From: Microbacterium ulmi
GTDB taxonomy: Bacteria > Actinomycetota > Actinomycetes > Actinomycetales > Microbacteriaceae
Length of the DNA: 64,000 nt
NCBI RefSeq assembly: GCF_011759705.1
Contig: NZ_JAAOZF010000001.1
Span: 2,278,454-2,342,453 of the forward strand
Direction of reading: 5' to 3'
Shown here: positions 27,307-35,917 of the stretch, one piece after another
Numbering within the stretch: the first letter of the stretch is position 1
How the letters are laid out: the number at the start of each line of letters is the position of its first letter
Program-made: the position numbers and the translations under genes
Notes under the pieces: generated by a model
Told to the model about the DNA's origin: nothing
Databases searched by the model: none
The model's input: the letters and a program-made list of their open reading frames with translations, nothing else

Positions 27307-28610
27307 GCGACGACCAGGCGACCGGCATCGAGCCGTTCGACGCCGTGGACGTCATCCGCGCCAAGCGCGACGGCGGGGCCGTCGCCGAGGCCCCGCTGCG
27401 CTGGATGATCGACGCGTACACCCGCGGATACGTGACCGACTCGCAGATGGCCGCCTTCGCGATGGCCGTGCTCCTGAACGGCATGGAGCGCGACGAGATC
27501 CGCGTCATGACCGACGCGATGATCGCGTCGGGGGAGCGGATGAGCTTCGCGGGGCTGGGCAAGCGCACCGTCGACAAGCACTCGACGGGTGGCGTGGGCG
27601 ACAAGATCACGCTGCCGCTCGCCCCGCTCGTCGCAGCGTTCGGCGTCGCGGTGCCGCAGCTGTCGGGTCGCGGCCTCGGCCACACGGGCGGCACGCTCGA
27701 CAAGCTCGAGGCGATCCCCGGATGGCGCGCGGCGCTGTCCAACGACGAGATGTTCACCCAGCTGCGCGACGTCGGCGCCGTCATCTGCGCGGCGGGATCC
27801 GGGCTCGCGCCCGCAGACAAGAAGCTCTACGCCCTGCGCGATGTCACGGGGACGGTCGAGGCGATCCCGCTCATCGCCTCGAGCATCATGTCGAAGAAGA
27901 TCGCGGAGGGCACGGACTCCCTCGTCCTCGACGTCAAGTTCGGCTCAGGCGCCTTCATGAAGGACGTCGACCTCGCCCGCGAGCTCGCGCGCACGATGGT
28001 CGCGCTCGGCACGGACTCCGGCGTCTCGACGACGGCGCTGCTCACGAACATGAGCACGCCCCTCGGGCTCGCGATCGGCAACGCGAATGAGGTGCGCGAG
28101 GCCGTCGAGGTGCTCGCGGGAGGAGGCCCGGCCGACATCGTCGAGCTCACGGTCGCGCTCGCCCGCGAGATGCTGACGCTCGCCGGACAGCCCGACGCCG
28201 ACGTCGACGCGGCACTCCGGGACGGCAGGGCGATGGACGTGTGGCGCGCCATGGTGCGGGCGCAGGACGGGGATCCGGATGCGCCCCTCCCCAAGCCGCG
28301 AGAGACCCACACTGTCTTCGCCGACGCGGCGGGAATCGTCACGCGCATGGATGCGCTTCCCTTCGGCGTCGCCGCCTGGCGGCTCGGAGCGGGGCGTGCG
28401 CGCCCGCAGGATCCCGTCGTCCATTCGGCGGGCGTCGACCTCCACGCCAAGCCGGGCGATAGGGTTGCGGTTGGTCAGCCGCTGTTCACCTTGTCGGCGG
28501 AGGATGGGTCACGGTTCGCCCGCGCGATCGAGGCCCTCGAGGGCGCATGGGAGATCGGGGCGGAGGCCCCGGCATCCGTCCCCCTCGTGCTCGAGCGCAT
28601 CACGGCCTGA
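27303..28610 (+). CDS. deoA: Thymidine phosphorylase
   Basis: Splits thymidine and deoxyuridine with phosphate into base and deoxyribose 1-phosphate; 435 residues. The family signature KHSTGGVGDKITLPLAPLVA starts near residue 88, followed by SGRGLGHTGGTLDKLEAIPG, and DVKFGSGAFMKD near 209 binds phosphate. C-terminal phosphorylase domain ends near 430 (VGQPLFTLSAEDG). The start overlaps the cdd stop. A pyrimidine-nucleoside phosphorylase of broader range is possible. Confidence 0.95.
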   Translation: MSDDQATGIEPFDAVDVIRAKRDGGAVAEAPLRWMIDAYTRGYVTDSQMAAFAMAVLLNGMERDEIRVMTDAMIASGERMSFAGLGKRTVDKHSTGGVGDKITLPLAPLVAAFGVAVPQLSGRGLGHTGGTLDKLEAIPGWRAALSNDEMFTQLRDVGAVICAAGSGLAPADKKLYALRDVTGTVEAIPLIASSIMSKKIAEGTDSLVLDVKFGSGAFMKDVDLARELARTMVALGTDSGVSTTALLTNMSTPLGLAIGNANEVREAVEVLAGGGPADIVELTVALAREMLTLAGQPDADVDAALRDGRAMDVWRAMVRAQDGDPDAPLPKPRETHTVFADAAGIVTRMDALPFGVAAWRLGAGRARPQDPVVHSAGVDLHAKPGDRVAVGQPLFTLSAEDGSRFARAIEALEGAWEIGAEAPASVPLVLERITA

Positions 28611-28665
28611 GCAGGCCCCCACGACCGCACGCCATCACGACCTCTCGACCTCGAGGAGCCCCGAC

Positions 28666-29781
28666 ATGCCCATCGATCAGCACGGCGACGCGGTCGTCCA
28701 GGGAGTCTCGATCCGGAGCCTGCCGAAAGTCTCGCTCCACGACCACCTCGACGGCGGCGTGCGGCCCGCGACGATCATCGAGCTCGCGGACCGTATCGGC
28801 CTCGAGGTGCCCTCGACGGACGCGGACGACCTCGCCGACTGGTTCGCCGAGAAGAGCGACTCGGGCTCGCTCGTCGAGTACCTCAAGACGTTCGACCTCA
28901 CGACGGCAGTCATGCAGACCGCCGACGGACTGCGTCGCGTCGCACGCGAGTTCGTCGAGGATCTCGCGGCAGACGGCGTGATCTACGGCGAGGTCCGCTG
29001 GGCCCCCGAGCAGCACGTGACGGCCGGCCTCTCGCTGGAGGAGGCGGTCGAGGCCGTGCAGGAGGGCATCGAGGAGGGCGAGGACGCCGCGGAGCGTTCG
29101 GGCCGCGACATCCGCGTCGGTCAGCTCATCACCGCGATGCGTCACACCGACCGGTCGCTCGAGATCGCACGCCTCGCCGTCGCGTTCCGCAACAACGGCG
29201 CCGTCGGCTTCGACATCGCCGGGCCCGAGGAGGGGTTCCCGCCGTCGAACCACCGCGCGGCGTTCGACTACCTCGCGTCGGAGTTCTTCCCCACGACGGT
29301 GCACGCGGGCGAAGCGGCCGGCCTCGACTCGATCCGTTCGGCGCTCATCGACGGGCGCGCGCTGCGCCTGGGGCACGGCGTGCGGATCGCAGAGGATCTC
29401 GACGTCGTCTCGCGCTCGGGCGAGGAGGTGCTCGTGCAGTTCGGCGACCTCGCGCGGTGGGTGCGCGACCGTGAGATCCCGCTCGAGCTCTCGCCGTCGT
29501 CGAACCTGCAGACGGGCGCGATCGAGCGATGGGGGACGACGCTCGAAGACCACCCGTTCGACCTGCTCTATCAGCTCGGCTTCTCTGTCACGGTCAACGT
29601 CGACAACCGCACGATGAGCCGCACCTCGCTCACCCGCGAGCTGGCCCTCCTCGCCGAGACGTTCGAGTACGACCTCGACGACCTCGAGGCGTTCCAGCTC
29701 AACGCCGCGGCGGGCGCGTTCCTGCCGATCGAGGAGCGCGAAGAGCTCATCGAGCTCATCGCCGACGGCTTCGAGCGGTAG
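28666..29781 (+). CDS. add: Adenosine deaminase
   Basis: Zinc hydrolase converting adenosine to inosine; 371 residues. SLHDHLDGGVRPATI near residue 20 has the HxH zinc pair, TTVHAGEAAGLDSI near 207 has His and the catalytic Glu, RLGHGVRI near 232 the next His, and VTVNVDNRTMSRTSL near 306 the zinc-binding Asp region. ATG 28666 follows GAGGAG. The gene closes the nucleoside uptake and salvage operon. Confidence 0.95.
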   Translation: MPIDQHGDAVVQGVSIRSLPKVSLHDHLDGGVRPATIIELADRIGLEVPSTDADDLADWFAEKSDSGSLVEYLKTFDLTTAVMQTADGLRRVAREFVEDLAADGVIYGEVRWAPEQHVTAGLSLEEAVEAVQEGIEEGEDAAERSGRDIRVGQLITAMRHTDRSLEIARLAVAFRNNGAVGFDIAGPEEGFPPSNHRAAFDYLASEFFPTTVHAGEAAGLDSIRSALIDGRALRLGHGVRIAEDLDVVSRSGEEVLVQFGDLARWVRDREIPLELSPSSNLQTGAIERWGTTLEDHPFDLLYQLGFSVTVNVDNRTMSRTSLTRELALLAETFEYDLDDLEAFQLNAAAGAFLPIEEREELIELIADGFER

Positions 29782-29816
29782 GCCGCCCCTGCGCGGCGCC
29801 GCGCCGGGCCGGGCCG

Positions 29817-29899
29817 GCAGAACTCCACGGATCGCTCGCGATCAGCGCCGCGATCGGCGCCGGTCACCCGCGGGTCGGGTCGATCGTGTGGAGTTCTGC
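29817..29899. repeat. Inverted-repeat element A (83 bp) at the 3' end of the DUF559 gene
   Basis: Ends are GCAGAACTCCAC (29817-29828) and GTGGAGTTCTGC (29888-29899), a perfect 12-bp inverted repeat around a 59-bp GC-rich core that is partly self-complementary. The same ends occur in element B at 30858-30939, with a different core. The element overlaps the last 58 bp of the DUF559 coding region, so the repeat encodes part of its tail (PQNSTR). Confidence 0.75.
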
Positions 29900-30735
29900 G
29901 GCGTGCCATGCGAGAGAACCGACTTCATGGTCTCCAGAACACGCTCCGTGCGGTACAGAATGTCCTCGGCGATGGGGCGCACAGTCGTATAGCCGAGTGC
30001 CGCGGCAGCAAGATCCCGAGCGCGGTCGCGCTTCTGCGCATCCCACCCTTTGTGGTAGGCCCTGCTGTCGCACTCGACGATGAGCCAGCCGTTCACGACG
30101 AAGTCCACACGACCGACCCCCGGGATCCGCACCTGCAGCTCGACGTCCGCGCCGAGACCGCGCAGGATCAGCCGCATGAGGCTCTCCGCCCCCGACTCGC
30201 TGCGTCTGTCGAGCAGCGGGCGCAGCGCGCGATAGCGGCGCGGCAGCATCGCGAAGACCGCGGCCAGGCCGTCCTCGTCGACGAGCCCGAGGTGCCACGC
30301 GCTGTCGAGGGTCGCCACGGCATCGCGGGCGCCCTGGCAGCGGCTCGCCTGCGCGAGCGCTTCGACCACCGTCGTGGACAAGTGCTCGCGCGACCGACCC
30401 GTCGGACGCCAGTGGGCGACGACCCCGTTGGGTCGCGGAGGCAGCCGAGCCGTCGCGGGGGTGAACTGCAGATGCGGCCCGGAGGTCTCGCGGACGAAGA
30501 CGCCGAGGGTGCTCAACAGGGACACGCAGTCGAGGCGCCCGCCGAGCAGGCCCGCCCGCACGAGCTCCGGGTGCATGTCGGAGCGGACATACCGGCCGTT
30601 CCGCAGGCGGACGAGCCTGCCTGCGGAGACGAGCCTGGTCACCTGATGGCGCGTGAGCCCGAGCCTTCTCAGGTCGTCGGGGCTGAGAAAGGCCGCGGGG
30701 AGGATCTGCGACGCGAAGCGAGTGGAGTCGTCCAT
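29842..30735 (-). CDS. AbiEi-like wHTH plus DUF559 (Vsr-like endonuclease fold) protein
   Basis: 297 residues. The N-terminus has a winged-helix of the AbiEi antitoxin type (LGLTRHQVTRLVSAGRLVRL near 25-44, then RNGRYVR). The C-terminal third has the DUF559 pattern RVDFVVNGWLIVECDSRAYH (about 222-241) with acidic residues placed as in Vsr/PD-(D/E)XK nucleases, then TVRPIAEDIL. Such proteins are common and multi-copy in Microbacteriaceae; their role is not established. ATG 30735 is chosen over upstream codons that would extend into a Pro-rich spacer. The gene is bracketed by two inverted-repeat elements. Codon use resembles the neighbours. Confidence 0.75.
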   Translation of the reverse strand: MDDSTRFASQILPAAFLSPDDLRRLGLTRHQVTRLVSAGRLVRLRNGRYVRSDMHPELVRAGLLGGRLDCVSLLSTLGVFVRETSGPHLQFTPATARLPPRPNGVVAHWRPTGRSREHLSTTVVEALAQASRCQGARDAVATLDSAWHLGLVDEDGLAAVFAMLPRRYRALRPLLDRRSESGAESLMRLILRGLGADVELQVRIPGVGRVDFVVNGWLIVECDSRAYHKGWDAQKRDRARDLAAAALGYTTVRPIAEDILYRTERVLETMKSVLSHGTPQNSTRSTRPAGDRRRSRR

Positions 30736-30857
30736 CCCCTCACCCAAAGCGCGGCCGACGGCGCCTTCGCACTCGCCCGGCCGGGATGTGGATGCGGCAA
30801 GCTCCGAGGGGAGGAGGGGAGGAGCAGGCACCGCGGTGCCCGCGCTCTGCTCGGTCT

Positions 30858-30939
30858 GCAGAACTCCACGGAGATGGCGCTACACGCCGCGGACACGCCG
30901 GGCGGAGCGCGTGTCGAGCGCAGAGATGTGGAGTTCTGC
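30858..30939. repeat. Inverted-repeat element B (82 bp) upstream of the DUF559 gene
   Basis: The same 12-bp ends as element A (30858-30869 and 30928-30939). Inside, left and reversed right flanks also resemble each other (GCGCTACACGC versus GCGCTCGACACGC). It lies 123 bp before the DUF559 start and 36 bp after the mtlD stop, so it could also act as a terminator for the mannitol operon. Confidence 0.75.
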
Positions 30940-30975
30940 CGACGTCGCTGCAACGCCCCCCGGGGCGCCCGGGGG

Positions 30976-32130
30976 TCAGCGTGCGAGCTCGGCCTGCCGC
31001 TCCTCGACGATCGCCTGCACCCGGGGGAACAGCGGATGCTCCGGCTCGAGACCCGTGACGGATGCCGTGAAGGCCGCGGCATCCTGCTCCCGCAGCTGCG
31101 CCTGCAGCTGCACCGCCTGTTCGTCCTCGGCGTCCTCGAACGCGAGCGCGGCTCCCATCGCGGCGACGAGTGCATCGACGGAGAGCCCGCGCTCGGCCGC
31201 CTCGGCCGCGGGGCCGACGAACCGCTCGTGGCGGGACAGCTTGCGCAGCGGCTGGCGTCCGACGCGCCACACCGTGTCGGGGAGCGCCGGGTTGCGGAAG
31301 CGGCCGAGGATCGTCGCGCGGTAGCCCGCGAGCTCACCCGGGTCGAGGCCGTGCTTGGCCGCGAGCAGCGCGGAGGTCTCTTCGAGGGTCGCGGCGACCC
31401 CGGCGGCGATCGTGGGGTCGGCGAGGGCATCCGAGATGCGCTCGATCCCCGCGCGTGCGCCGAAGTAGGCCGTCGTGGCGTGCCCCGTGTTGACGGTGAA
31501 GAGCTTGCGCTCGATGTACGGCGCGAGGTCGTCGACGAAGTGCGCGCCGGGGATGATCGGCGGGTCGTCGCCGAACGGCGGCCGCTCGATCGCCCACTCG
31601 AAGAACGGCTCGACCGTGACGTCGACGCCCGCGCCCTCGGGCTGCCCCGGCACGATGCGGTCGACCGCGGTGTTGGCGAAGACGGCGCGGGACGACAGCG
31701 CATCCCACGCGTCGCCCGCGAGCGCCGTGATCTCGTCCCGCAGGATGTCGGTCGCGTTGATGGCGTTCTCGCACGCCATGATCTGCAGCGGGGGAGAGGA
31801 CGGGTCGCGCAGCGCGAGCGCCGCGACGACCGGCGGTGCGACGAACTTCAGGATCGTCGGGCCGACGGCCGTCGTGACGACGTTGGCGCCGGCGATCTCG
31901 TCGATGAGCTCGTCGGGGTGCTCCGCGCTGTTGATGGCGCGGAAGCCCGTCACGACGGTGTCGCCCCCGCCGTCGCCGACCGCGTGCACCGTGTAGGAGG
32001 AGGCGCCGTTGATCGCGTCGACGAGCGGGGCCGCGACATCGGAGAACACGAGCTCGTAGCCCCCCTCGTGCAGGAGGAGCCCGACGAATCCGCGCCCGAT
32101 GTTGCCGGCGCCGAAGTGGACGGCCTTCAT
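30976..32130 (-). CDS. mtlD: Mannitol-1-phosphate 5-dehydrogenase
   Basis: Oxidises mannitol 1-phosphate, made by the mannitol PTS, to fructose 6-phosphate with NAD. 384 residues, the normal length. Rossmann motif AVHFGAGNIGRGFVGLLL at 3-20; CENAINATD near 117; VEPFFEWAIE near 170; ERKLFTVNTGHATTAYFG near 204-221 carries the active-site Lys-Asn-His region. ATG 32130 overlaps the stop of the EIIA gene. Confidence 0.96.
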   Translation of the reverse strand: MKAVHFGAGNIGRGFVGLLLHEGGYELVFSDVAAPLVDAINGASSYTVHAVGDGGGDTVVTGFRAINSAEHPDELIDEIAGANVVTTAVGPTILKFVAPPVVAALALRDPSSPPLQIMACENAINATDILRDEITALAGDAWDALSSRAVFANTAVDRIVPGQPEGAGVDVTVEPFFEWAIERPPFGDDPPIIPGAHFVDDLAPYIERKLFTVNTGHATTAYFGARAGIERISDALADPTIAAGVAATLEETSALLAAKHGLDPGELAGYRATILGRFRNPALPDTVWRVGRQPLRKLSRHERFVGPAAEAAERGLSVDALVAAMGAALAFEDAEDEQAVQLQAQLREQDAAAFTASVTGLEPEHPLFPRVQAIVEERQAELAR

Positions 32131-32567
32131 GAGTCGTTGACGGTCGACAGGATGGTGAACAGCTCCTCCGGCGACTGCGCCGACTTGAGCGTCGCGACCT
32201 CGTCCTCGTCCGAGAACAGCAGCGCGATCTGCGACAGGATCTCGAGGTGCTCGTCGCCCTTGCCCGCGATGCCGATGACGAAGGTCACGGGATTTCCGTC
32301 CCAGTCGACTCCGCCGTCGTACCGCACGACCGAGAGCGCCGACGAGAGGATCGTCTCCTTCGTCTCGTTCGTGCCGTGCGGGATCGCGAGCTCATTGCCC
32401 ATGTAGGTCGAGACCGTCTGCTCGCGCTGCTGCATCGCGTCGAAGTAGGCGCTCGTGACGGCGCCGGCCGCCTCGAGGATGTCGGCTGCCTCCTTCATCG
32501 CGTCTTCGCGGCTGACGCTGCCGGGGTGGATGCGCACCTGACCGATCTGGAGGACCTCGCGTGCCAT
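32127..32567 (-). CDS. mtlF: Mannitol-specific PTS enzyme IIA
   Basis: Phosphocarrier of 146 residues that passes the phosphate from HPr to the EIIB domain of MtlA. The phosphorylated histidine is in MGNELAIPHGTNETKE near 56-71, the PTS_EIIA_2 signature. ATG 32567 follows GAAAGGCG on the minus strand. In Escherichia coli this domain is fused to MtlA; here it is a separate gene, as in Gram-positive bacteria. Confidence 0.94.
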   Translation of the reverse strand: MAREVLQIGQVRIHPGSVSREDAMKEAADILEAAGAVTSAYFDAMQQREQTVSTYMGNELAIPHGTNETKETILSSALSVVRYDGGVDWDGNPVTFVIGIAGKGDEHLEILSQIALLFSDEDEVATLKSAQSPEELFTILSTVNDS

Positions 32568-32686
32568 GTTCTGCGCCTTTCTCTTGTCAACGGATGCCGG
32601 TGCCTGCGCCGGCTCGTGGAGCCGTCCGGCCGAGGCCACAGGGCCGGGGGCATCTCGCCGGCCCGGCCCTGCAGCGGTATGAGGGG

Positions 32687-34246
32687 CTACGCGCCGCCGT
32701 GATGCTGCTCGCGCACCAGGTCGACCACTTCGTCGTACTTCGGCGAGTTCATGAAGTTGTCGACCGACACGTGGATCGCGTTCGGCGCCTGTCCTCGCGC
32801 GCGGTCCGTCAGCTGGTTCTGCGTGATGATCAGGTCGGCCGTGGCATCCAGGTTCGCGATCGCCTTGTTGACGACCGTCACGCCTTCGATGCCCGCCTTC
32901 TTGATCTTGTTGCGCAGGACGCTGGCCCCCATCGCCGACGAGCCCATGCCCGCGTCGCACGCGAACACGATGTTGTTCACCTGCTTGCCGGTGAGGACGG
33001 ATGCCGCTCCCACCCCCGCGGCTGCGACGTCGTCGACCGACTCAGAGCGGAGCCCCGCCAGTGCGGCGGACGACTTCCCCTTGTTGGCCTCCGTCTGGCT
33101 CACCGCGGACTCGAACGTGTCGAGACCGGCCTCCTCCGCCGCGAGGTCGCGCTTGCGCGAGGCCCGCAGGATGATCGACGCGATGACGAAGGTGACGGCG
33201 GCCGACAGGACGACGGACAGGATGACGGCGACGTAGCTGTCTCTCGCCGTCTGGAAGAGCACCGCGAAGATGCTGCCCGGAGCCGCCGGGGCGACCAGCC
33301 CGCCGCCCAGGAGCATGTTCGTCGTGACACCGGTCATGCCGCCCGCGATGAGCGCGAGGATCAGGATCGGCTTCATGAGCGCGTACGGGAAGTACACCTC
33401 GTGGATGCCGCCGAGGAACTGGATGACGGCGGCGCCGGGTGCCGACGCTCGCGCTGCGCCGATGCCGAAGATCGTGAAGGCGAGGAGCAGCCCGACGCCG
33501 GGGCCGGGGTTGGCCTCGAGGAGGAACAGGATCGACTTGCCCTCCTCCGCCGCCTGCTGCGTCCCGAGGGGCGTGAGCACCCCGTGGTTGATCGCGTTGT
33601 TCAGGAAGAACACCTTCGCCGGCTCGATCAGGATGCTCGTGAGCGGGAGCAGGTTCGTCTCGACGAGCCACTTCACGGCGTTGCCGAGCACGGTCATGAT
33701 GCCGTTGACGAGCCATGCGACGGGGTAGAACCCCACGACGACCATCACGAAGCCCCAGATGCCGGCCGAGAACATGTTGACGAGCATCTCGAAGCCGGCC
33801 TTGATCCTGCCGTCCCAGAGACGGTCGAGCCACTTCATCGTGTAGGCCGCGAGCGGACCCATGATCATCGCGCCGATGAACATGTGGATCTGGCCGAGCT
33901 GGTTGTCGGCGGGCTGCGTCTCGTTGAACTGCGCGATCAGCAGATCGGAGCCGGCGATCGCACCGAGGACCGCGATCGCGCCGACGACCCCGCCCCGGAC
34001 CCCGTAGACCATGTGTCCCGCCGTGTAGGCGATGAGGATCGGCAGGAGGTAATGGATCATCGGGCCGACGAGCGTCGCGAGATCCGCGTTCGGGGTCCAC
34101 CCCACGGGGATGAAGAACGCGGTGATGATGCCCCACGCGATGAGCGCGGGGATGTTCGGCATGATCATGCCGGAGAGGAACGTGCCGAATCGCTGCACCG
34201 CGACTCGTGTGCCACGTCCCTGCGTGGGTGTCGACGCCGTTGTCAT
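32687..34246 (-). CDS. mtlA: Mannitol-specific PTS enzyme IICB
   Basis: Membrane transporter that phosphorylates mannitol during uptake, 519 residues. The EIIC part (about residues 12-345) is highly hydrophobic, starting FGTFLSGMIMPNIPALIAWG; GFEMLVNMFSAGIWGF and the GGIHEVYFPY loop (with the conserved GIHE) are present. The EIIB domain at the C-terminus has the phosphorylated cysteine in VFACDAGMGSSAMG near 429. The gene overlaps ptsI by 4 bp and is followed by a 119-bp spacer before mtlF. Confidence 0.96.
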   Translation of the reverse strand: MTTASTPTQGRGTRVAVQRFGTFLSGMIMPNIPALIAWGIITAFFIPVGWTPNADLATLVGPMIHYLLPILIAYTAGHMVYGVRGGVVGAIAVLGAIAGSDLLIAQFNETQPADNQLGQIHMFIGAMIMGPLAAYTMKWLDRLWDGRIKAGFEMLVNMFSAGIWGFVMVVVGFYPVAWLVNGIMTVLGNAVKWLVETNLLPLTSILIEPAKVFFLNNAINHGVLTPLGTQQAAEEGKSILFLLEANPGPGVGLLLAFTIFGIGAARASAPGAAVIQFLGGIHEVYFPYALMKPILILALIAGGMTGVTTNMLLGGGLVAPAAPGSIFAVLFQTARDSYVAVILSVVLSAAVTFVIASIILRASRKRDLAAEEAGLDTFESAVSQTEANKGKSSAALAGLRSESVDDVAAAGVGAASVLTGKQVNNIVFACDAGMGSSAMGASVLRNKIKKAGIEGVTVVNKAIANLDATADLIITQNQLTDRARGQAPNAIHVSVDNFMNSPKYDEVVDLVREQHHGGA

Positions 34247-35916
34247 GAGGCGGTCTCCTTTTCTCGGGTCGCGGCGGCTCGCGCCGCCGCTCGTGCCCCG
34301 GCCGCGTCATCCGCGGTGAGGGCGGCTTCGGCGATGACTCGTGCATCGTCGAGCGTGTATTCCAGCAGGGACGCCCGCACGTCGGCGAGCGCCGTCGGCG
34401 CCATCGACAGGCTCGTCGCGCCGAGGCCCACGAGCACGACGGCGAGCAGCGGGTCGGCCGCGGCCTCGCCGCAGATGCCCACGGGCTTGCCGTTGACGCG
34501 CCCCGCGTCGCCGACCTCGCGGATGAGCCGCAGAACGGCGGGATGCCACGGATCCTGGAACGACGCGACCGACCCGAGCAGGCGGTCGGCGGCGAGCGTG
34601 TACTGCGTCAGGTCGTTCGTGCCGATCGAGGCGAAGTCCGCGATCGCGAGCACGCGGTCGGCCATGAGGGCCGACGACGGCACCTCGACCATGACGCCGG
34701 CGGTCTTGATGCCGTAGTCGCGCGCGAGCGCCGTGAAGTACTCGGTCTCCTCGACGGTCGAGACCATAGGCGCCATGACCCACAGGTCGGCGTCGGTCGC
34801 GGCATCCGCCTGTGCGAGAGCCGTCAGCTGCTCACGGAGGATGTCCTCGCTCGCGCGCAGCGCGCGCAGGCCCCGCAGCCCCAGGGCGGGGTTCTCCTCG
34901 TGCGCGTCGTTGAGGAAGGCGAGCGGCTTGTCGGCGCCCGCATCGAGCGCCCGCACGACGACCTTCTTGCCCGGGAACGTCTGGAGCAGCTCGGTGTACG
35001 CCTCGCGCTGCTGCTCGACCGTCGGCGCCTGGTGTGCGCTCAGGAAGAGGAACTCCGTGCGGAACAGGCCGACGCCCTCCGCGCCGAGCTCGACCGCCTC
35101 GGCCGCCCCGCCGGGCTTGCCGAGGTTGGCGAGCAGGGGCACGGGGGTGCCGTCGGCGAGTGCGCCGGGCGTCAGGGGAGCGGATGCCGCGGCCGCGCGC
35201 GCGGCCGCGCGGTTCGACGCGCGATCGAGCTCTTCGGCTGTCGGCCGGGTCGTCACGACGCCGGCGGCGGCATCCACGATCACCGTCTCGCCGTCGACGA
35301 GCTCCTTCGCCGCGGCTGCGCCCACGACCGCGACGATCGACTTCTCGCGCGCGAGGATCGCCGTGTGCGAGGTCGGGCCGCCCTCCGTCGTCACGAGCGC
35401 GAGGACCTTGTCGAGATCGAGCAGCGCCGTGTCGGCGGGGGCGAGGTCCTTCGCGACGAGGACGAAGGGATGCCCTGGGTCGGGCACACCTGGAGCGGGC
35501 ACGCCGCGCAGGTGTGCGATGACCCGCTGCGCGACGTCGTCGAGGTCGGCGGCGCGCTCGCCGAGGTAGCCGCCCATCGCGGTGAGCTGGTCGCGGAACG
35601 ACGCGAACGCGTCGAACACGGCCCATTCGCCCGTCCTGCCCTGTGCGACGCGGGACTCGACCTCGGCCTCGAGCGTCGGGTCCTCCGCCATCATGGCCTG
35701 CGCCTCGAGGACGTCGCGTGCCGCTCCTCCCGCCTGCGCCCCCCGCGCCTCCAGCTCGCGCGCGACGACGCCGACGGCCTCGCGCACGCGCGCCGTCTCG
35801 TCCTCCGGGGCGAGGCTGCTCGGGGCGTCGCTCGGGGCGGGCAGGGGCTCCGACATCCGTGCGACGGGTCCCTGCGCGACCCCGAGGCCGATGCCGACTC
35901 CACGCACCTCGCTCAT
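34243..35916 (-). CDS. ptsI: PTS enzyme I (phosphoenolpyruvate-protein phosphotransferase)
   Basis: Starts the PTS cascade by taking phosphate from phosphoenolpyruvate and giving it to HPr. 557 residues, slightly short for the family (about 570). TTEGGPTSHTAILAREKSIV near 181-200 carries the phosphorylated His; GLFRTEFLFLSA near 286 and the active-site region DLTQYTLAADR near 434 are conserved, with CGEAAADP near 482. Its place in the mannitol operon next to the HPr ORF suggests that general PTS proteins are made with the mannitol system. Confidence 0.95.
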   Translation of the reverse strand: MSEVRGVGIGLGVAQGPVARMSEPLPAPSDAPSSLAPEDETARVREAVGVVARELEARGAQAGGAARDVLEAQAMMAEDPTLEAEVESRVAQGRTGEWAVFDAFASFRDQLTAMGGYLGERAADLDDVAQRVIAHLRGVPAPGVPDPGHPFVLVAKDLAPADTALLDLDKVLALVTTEGGPTSHTAILAREKSIVAVVGAAAAKELVDGETVIVDAAAGVVTTRPTAEELDRASNRAAARAAAASAPLTPGALADGTPVPLLANLGKPGGAAEAVELGAEGVGLFRTEFLFLSAHQAPTVEQQREAYTELLQTFPGKKVVVRALDAGADKPLAFLNDAHEENPALGLRGLRALRASEDILREQLTALAQADAATDADLWVMAPMVSTVEETEYFTALARDYGIKTAGVMVEVPSSALMADRVLAIADFASIGTNDLTQYTLAADRLLGSVASFQDPWHPAVLRLIREVGDAGRVNGKPVGICGEAAADPLLAVVLVGLGATSLSMAPTALADVRASLLEYTLDDARVIAEAALTADDAAGARAAARAAATREKETAS

Positions 35917-35917
35917 C

